Part shown: positions 25,901 to 33,100 of the stretch, piece by piece
How positions within the stretch are numbered: position 1 is the first letter of the stretch
Layout: every line of letters begins with the position of its first letter
Assembly (NCBI GenBank): GCA_009746045.1
Contig: RPFO01000080.1
Location: 9,926,113 to 9,990,112, forward strand
Direction: 5' to 3'
DNA from: Mesostigma viride
Lineage: Eukaryota; Streptophyta; Mesostigmatophyceae; Mesostigmatales; Mesostigmataceae
DNA length: 64,000 nucleotides
Program-made: the position numbers and the translations under genes
The notes under the pieces: generated by a model
Told to the model about the DNA's origin: nothing
What the model saw: the letters and a program-made list of their open reading frames with translations, nothing else
Database searches by the model: none

Positions 25901-28900
25901 ATGTGATAGCCTCTAATACTGTATACAGTATCTCTAATACTGTATACAGTATCTCTAATACTGTATACACTATCTCTAATACTGTATACACTATCTCTAA
26001 TACTGTATACACTATCTCTAATACTGTAAACAGTATCTCTAATACTGTATACATTTCTTGTTTTTGGTCCATTGGAGTTCCTTCCCACCGAGAGAAACAT
26101 TTATTTTACATTTTTGTGTGCTAGGCTTTATACGGACAGCCTATACCACACCTTCAAACTCAGTGCACATCATTATCAAGTTGGTTATTGTAGCACCATG
26201 CTGGGGGCCCAGCATACTCGAACACAAGGTGTTGCCCCTCTTAGCAGCGTGGGTGGGTGGGTGGGAGCTGAAAAGAGGCCTCCCTACGTCCCCTACACCA
26301 CTCTAAGTACTGACTATCATTCACATTGCGCCACGCAGGCCTGCCGGCTGGCGCAGGTACAAGGTGTACTGACTGCCAATCACAGTTGCGCCACGCCTGG
26401 CGGCTGGCGCAGGTAACAAGGTCTAGTGACGTACGTTAGAAGCTACCTAGGCCTGCACTCCGGAACCACACTCAGCCTAGGCACAAAAAGGGCCGGCCGG
26501 TGCAGTACCCTCGTGACAAGCGCTAGTCTTACGCTACCTACGGCAGGTCGGTCCCCTTTGAGCCCGTCCACGCGTCATATATAAAATGAGCGAAGCTCAG
26601 CAAATACATTTCTTGTTTTTGGTCCATTGGAGTTCCTTCCCACCAAGAGAAACATTTATTTTACATTTTTGTGTGCTAGGCTTTATACGGACAGCCTATA
26701 CCACACCTTCAAACTCAGTGCACATCATTATCAAGTTGGTTATTGTAGCACCATGCTGGGGGCCCAGCATACTCGAACACAAGGTGTTGCCCCCACACCT
26801 CCTTCTTGGCCACCAAGGCTGTCGCCAACCTTGGTGCCGATTTTCTTTCCGCCCATGGCCCCCCTCCTGCACGCTGCCACGGCTGTACTGCCGCCCCCGT
26901 GTGGCCGCTACGGTTTCCCGGCGGACGCAGGGCGGCACCCATGTCGTTCCCCCCGTTAGGGGGGCGGTTTCCAGCGGCTGCTCATTAGGCCTTACGCCCC
27001 CGGACCGTCTCTCACAAGCCCAGGACCCATCACCAGCCCCACCCCCGAGGCTGGGATTTCCCGGCATTGAAACCTTTGTGGCGATAGGCCCTCTACCCTA
27101 CCAAGGCCTTGGCTTGGAAACTGCTTAGCCAAGGCCCTGACCAGGGCTTGTGTTGTTGTAGGAAATTTTTTATGGCATAGATATGCCCCCCTGGCTGAAC
27201 CGAACTCTTTATCGCTTTTCCTATAATGCATCATACAGGATAAAAACAAGGCGATAAAACAGCAAGAATTTCAGCCCCGCCAGGCGAACATTCTTTGCTG
27301 AAAAACTGGGCAATGATGAAGAGCGCGCTCCTCCCACCAAGATTCGCTCCAGCCCCGCATCCTCCCCGAAACTCCCGTCTGGCCACAGGCCGAAAGATCG
27401 GGTCCGCTGTCAGGCTCCTGGCAGTTATGGGCTACCCTGGCACCCCGCGCTAGCCATCTCCACGTTTAAGGCAGATTCGCCTCCACCTGTGATTCTTTCC
27501 ACCGTAGCCGCTGGCCCTGGCCTGTATGGCTCCTTCCCTGACGTTGTCCGACTAAAATCGCAGCTTCCCCAGTGTCAGGAAGCCGCTTGCCGCACCCAGG
27601 GGTAGAGGGGAATCGTCAGTGGGCCCAGCGCCGGAAATCACACCATTTTACTCAAAACGTAGAGCCCCCCACCCAACAACCATTACCGTGGCCTGTAACG
27701 GTGGGTGGCGAACATAAAGAATTTTATTCCAGGCCTCTCCACGCCCGGAGAGGCCGATAGCATCGTCTTACATTCAGCGCAGCCGCCATAGCGGCCAGCC
27801 GACCTTGCCAGCAAATGCTGGGATCAAGTTGCGAAGCTGAAAAGAGGCCTCCCTACGTCCCCTACACCACTCTAAGTACTGACTATCATTCACATTGCGC
27901 CACGCAGGCCTGCCGGCTGGCGCAGGTACAAGGTGTACTGACTGCCAATCACAGTTGCGCCACGCCTGGCGGCTGGCGCAGGTAACAAGGTCTAGTGACG
28001 TACGTTAGAAGCTACCTAGGCCTGCACTCCGGAACCACACTCAGCCTAGGCACAAAAAGGGCCGGCCGGTGCAGTACCCTCGTGACAAGCGCTAGTCTTA
28101 CGCTACCTACGGCAGGTCGGTCCCCTTTGAGCCCGTCCACGCGTCATATATAAAATGAGCGAAGCTCAGCAAATACAGTATCTCTAATACTGTAAACAGT
28201 ATCTCTAATACTGTAAACAGTATCTCTAATACTGTAAACAGTATCTCTAATACTGTATAATGAGCCATTTCTTCAACATAGAATCTGAACAACGCAGTGC
28301 TAGGACCCCGACATGCAACACAGATTTCAGGGTAGGTTCCAATGCAATATGCAACACAGATGCTAGTGTAGGTTCTAATGCAACATGCAACACAGATGCT
28401 AGTGTAGGTTCTAATGCAACATGCAACACAGATGCTAGTGTAGGTTCCAATGCAATATGCAACACAGATGCTAGTGTAGGTTCCAATGCAATATGCAACA
28501 CAGATATTTTTGTGGTCCCCATCGTACTGACGATGTAATAAGGCGTAAACAGCTGGATCAGACACCTTGGTGCGGTATGCGGTATGCCCCCCCCACGCAA
28601 TAAACTTCCACACGCACGGATTCACTCGCATATGGAGAGCAACTATTTCCTTTCTTTCATTCCATGCGCTGTGAACCCTCCTGGCACTTGCTGCCCTGGC
28701 ACAGTGATCCTGCAGTCCATATCGACGATTTGCTGTGCATATTAATCGCCTGCTATTGGTTCTTCCACTAACAACAATCCCTATCTTTAGTCGGCAGCAT
28801 GCTCGCACGCGATTTTCCTTTGCTTGTCCCTAACCAAGGCGTTTCCTGGTAATAACAGTCCCCGTGTTCATGTCCACAGCGTGCTCGCACGCGAGCTAAT

Positions 28901-30072
28901 TTGGCTGGTGCGTGTGATGATAAAACCAACCCCCTGGTTTAATATGTCCACAGCATGCTCGCGGGCTAATGGAAGCTGCTGGTCCTAAACAAAATCTTTT
29001 GCCAATGACTGCGCTCCCTAACAAATCTCCCCTTTGATATGCTTGCGTACAGCCTGCTCTCGTACAACCTGAGACTGGTAGTGCTCAAGGCCAACACGCC
29101 TGACAGTGTGCACGAGGAGCTCGACCGCGCCCACTTCCGCTGCCTCAAATGGAGCTACTTGGGAGAGGGCCCAATGCGCTGGACCCTGCCACATAAGCAC
29201 GCTAATGGAAACGACATCTTCACTCCTCGAGGTATGTGGGCGCGCTGAGCAACCTGCATGTATTGCTTCTGCTTTCCGGTTTCTGTTGGGGGGCGTGTGC
29301 CATTATTGTTTGTTTGTACGTATGCTTCACGATAAACACGATTCATTACGTTGCGGTAGTTTTTAGTAGAAGAATGGAGCCACTGGCAGCTGACTGGAGA
29401 ACGATGACTGTTTATGCCATCATCCTGTACCTTAGTTGTTGGTATCTCGGCTTTGAAAGCTGTTACTTGGGTACGTCATCAGAAAGGTCTATACACGTGC
29501 GCTTTTGCGCCGGTGACCATAGTGACTCCTAAGATCCAAATCCGGCGCCAGCTTTAACATGCACCGCACCTGTACTCAATGGAGTACAAAAATACTCACT
29601 TGAGTACCTGAGGCCTCTAGACAGTAGTAGTGGGTTCATGTACCTGACTGCATGGTCCATTGTTGCTGCAACCTTGTAGTAAGGCCACTCTGGCGGTCAG
29701 GGTACATGTGTGAAGTATTGTGTGTGTGAATGCACGTGTGCGCACGATCATCAAGGGAGGAAGCAGCCAGCGGTATCAAGAATATGCCTCAGGTCCTCCT
29801 TTCTTATAAAACAACCTGCATATGGCAACTTGCACGTATGCCGGTAGCCGGTAGCCTACCGAACTTCTCACTCATCAAATCGTCTCTTATACCCTACAGT
29901 ACTCCCTTGTCAATGGCCTTCGAAATACAATGGACAGCACCCGCGTTTGCAGGAACACATGGAAATTGTAACTCGTGTGAAAGTTTTCCAACTGGTTATG
30001 TATCCACTCTTCAAGGTTCCTCTCTAGGTACTGTACCCCCTCTTTTGGGGTCTCTCTCTTTGTCTCTATCTC

Positions 30073-30110
<38 letters not shown>

Positions 30111-33100
30111 ACACACACACACACACACATGTCACACGCACACACACACACACACTGCAGGCAATCCCCGCTTCCTGGCCAGCCACTTTGTCATGCCCGA
30201 GACGCTACCCCCTCCCCTCAAGGCCGCCATCCAGAAAGCGCTGGGGCAAGTTGTCATCCTGGACACCCGTGAGAACGCGCTGGCTTACATCGACCGGCTG
30301 CCCAGGGCCCAGTGGAGGTTTTTTTCATCTGTAGTGACCGAGGACATGCGCTTCTACTGTAGGAGCAGTGGCATCACGTCAGCGCTTCCTGGGGCGGTGA
30401 ACGGGGCGCGACTTGCGGCTGCACCTGCAAATCCTGCGGACCATCCCACTGTCAGGTACGTGCTGTAGATTGGCTTGAATACCTTGCAATAGTGACATAT
30501 TTTGGGCACGGCTCAGTGCTGCACCCTAGACGCCTGGGAATCCACCCCAGAATCAAGTATGGAGTTTAAGCTATTAAAATAAACATAGTAGTATATATAT
30601 GCACAAGAACCATATATACAAACATATATAATGACACTTGAGCTCCCAAGAAAACCAGCATTTGATTGAAAACAATGAGTAGAGCCCCTGCCAAAGGCAG
30701 GTTTAAGTAGTCATCTCGTCTCCCTTGCATGCAGGAGCAAGAGCCCCCAAGGGTGGGATGGGTGGGAAGAAACAATTACGGGTCACAACCCGCCGACCAT
30801 GCTTATCAAGCCTACCGTCAAAATGGAAAACGGCAAAACCAGAAATATCCTAACGCTGACAATTTAATAATTCAGCCAGCCAGCTCATCTGTCACACGTC
30901 TGAGCTGTCAGGCCATGTGTACTCTTCGAATGCAACCCTGAACACACTACCCAACCAAGCAGCACACCAATCAATTGGTGAGTGCTGGTTACATCAGATT
31001 TTATTACAGCTTTTTGACGCAACTTCCGTCAGCATTCCACACATGGCCGGCCGTTCAAACAAACGGCGCCTGACTTACAAAAGGCAAAGCTAGTTGCCAG
31101 TAGGATTCCCCGGTAAACAACAAGTCGTCCCCATTCGTCTAACAAGCCTCTCTGCATGTACAGCCACAAGGTTGTGGCGGCCCTTTCTTTCCCGCATTCT
31201 GTTTAATAAACTATTTTCAGAGAAATCCGATTATGACACTTGAGCTCCCAAGAAAACCAGCATTTGATTGAAAACAATGAGTAGAGCCCCTGCCAAAGGC
31301 AGGTTTAAGTAGTCATCTCGTCTCCCTCGCATGCAGGAGCAAGAGCCCCCCGATCCACCCCAGTCCCTGGCGCCATTGCCCTCCTCCCCCGCACTGTCGC
31401 CGTTCAGGAAACAAAACTTGATAGGATCACTGTTGCCCCAATAACAGTGAACAAAGAAAAGAAGAAGAATCCCCCCCCCTCTTCCAGGCAGCCTCGAGGG
31501 TAGCCGCTTCCATAAAAAGACCACAAAGTGGGGCGTGTCGCAACATCTCCTTCATGGCGACTCAGCCCGCACAAGGCTATAATAACCCCCTAAGGGGCCC
31601 GACGATAAAAGGTTAGCGAATCCGCGGAGCCGCCTCAGCAAAATATTATTCCAGATAAAAACCCAGAAAATTCGCATTCCGACGCCACCAGGGTTTGAAC
31701 CGCTACCTGCCGGGTGCTGAGCAGGGAGAGACGACAAGGCCAGGCACTGCCACTGCCAGCCGAGACGCCTTTCCGATACTCGGTTCCTTTTGTGGGAATT
31801 TTGCAAATATATTTTCTTCCGGAACGCAAGAAATTAGCCGGCCGCGCGTCACCCTTATATCCCTCGCTGGCCCATAACAAAAAAGGGCCGCGCACCAAGC
31901 CGAAGGCAGCGCCATGCAGCGCCCTAGGCTGTGGGCCGCTGACTGACTACCAGCGCAGTCTCATGGAATCCAAATTAATCTATTGACCTTCGCACAGTTT
32001 CCGCATTAGCTGCGGACTTCTTAGTCGACATGATTGGCTCCGCTGCTGGAATTACCAGCAGCCGGGGCGGGGCGCCCAGCCCACTTTCTATGACCACCGA
32101 GACGCTGCCCAGCAAGGTGCCAACCAGAACCACTTGGCACATTGGTAACGCGAAATTTCCGTTCCGTTCAAACCGCCCCTACCTGCCGTGAAGTCGCAAA
32201 GCCCGCGACTTCATAGCAGGCAAGGACGGGGTCTTTGCCTAATTTTCTTTAGCCCCGCCGCCATAGCAGCGAGGCCGCTCATACTGCTTCAGTGAGCACA
32301 TTCAAAGAAACAATTACGGGTCACAACCCGCCGACCATGCTTATCAAGCCTACCGTCAAAATGGAAAACGGCAAAACCAGAAATATCCTAACGCTGACAA
32401 TTTAATAATTCAGCCAGCCAGCTCATCTGTCACACGTCTGAGCTGTCAGGCCATGTGTACTCTTCGAATGCAACCCTGAACACACTACCCAACCAAGCAG
32501 CACACCAATCAATTGGTGAGTGCTGGTTACATCAGATTTTATTACAGCTTTTTGACGCAACTTCCGTCAGCATTCAACACATGGCCGGCCGTTCAAACAA
32601 ACGGCGCCTGACTTACAAAAGGCAAAGCTAGTTGCCAGTAGGATTCCCCGGTAAACAACAAGTCGTCCCCATTCGTCTAACAAGCCTCTCTGCATGTACA
32701 GCCACAAGGTTGTGGCGGCCCTTTCTTTCCCGCATTCTGTTTTCACTATAACTATTTTCAGAGAAATCCGATTTAAGCACTAAGAACCATACGCAAGGAG
32801 GGTTGGTTATTACTAGCAGTATCTATACTGAATTCAGGGCGCGGCTCAGGTGGCGATGTGGGAGGCTGTCAAATATCTAGCGATGTTTCTCTACTTTTTT
32901 CACGTATGTTATCACGCATTTTTATGCTGGGAAATTGACGCCGTCAGCTAGGTGTTTATTTACACAACTTGTTGTTGGGTTTGCGTCCCTAATAATTGCG
33001 CCCGCAGGTCGTTGATTGATTTAATAGTGTGTACAATGTTTGAGTGTACTATAATCCGAATGGTGTGCCTCGGATTACAGCAAGCGTTGCCTGTTCGCAC

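Noticed and set aside
28307-28508. Regular 36-nt repeats as a CRISPR array or repeat protein
   Set aside because: Units are contiguous without variable spacers, the DNA is eukaryotic, and no start or splice context supports a protein.
30631-31232. Tandem full and deleted copies of an ordinary LTR element
   Set aside because: The same X-Y-X-internal-Y order occurs at an independent inverted locus and in two other families, so it is the intrinsic split-repeat structure.
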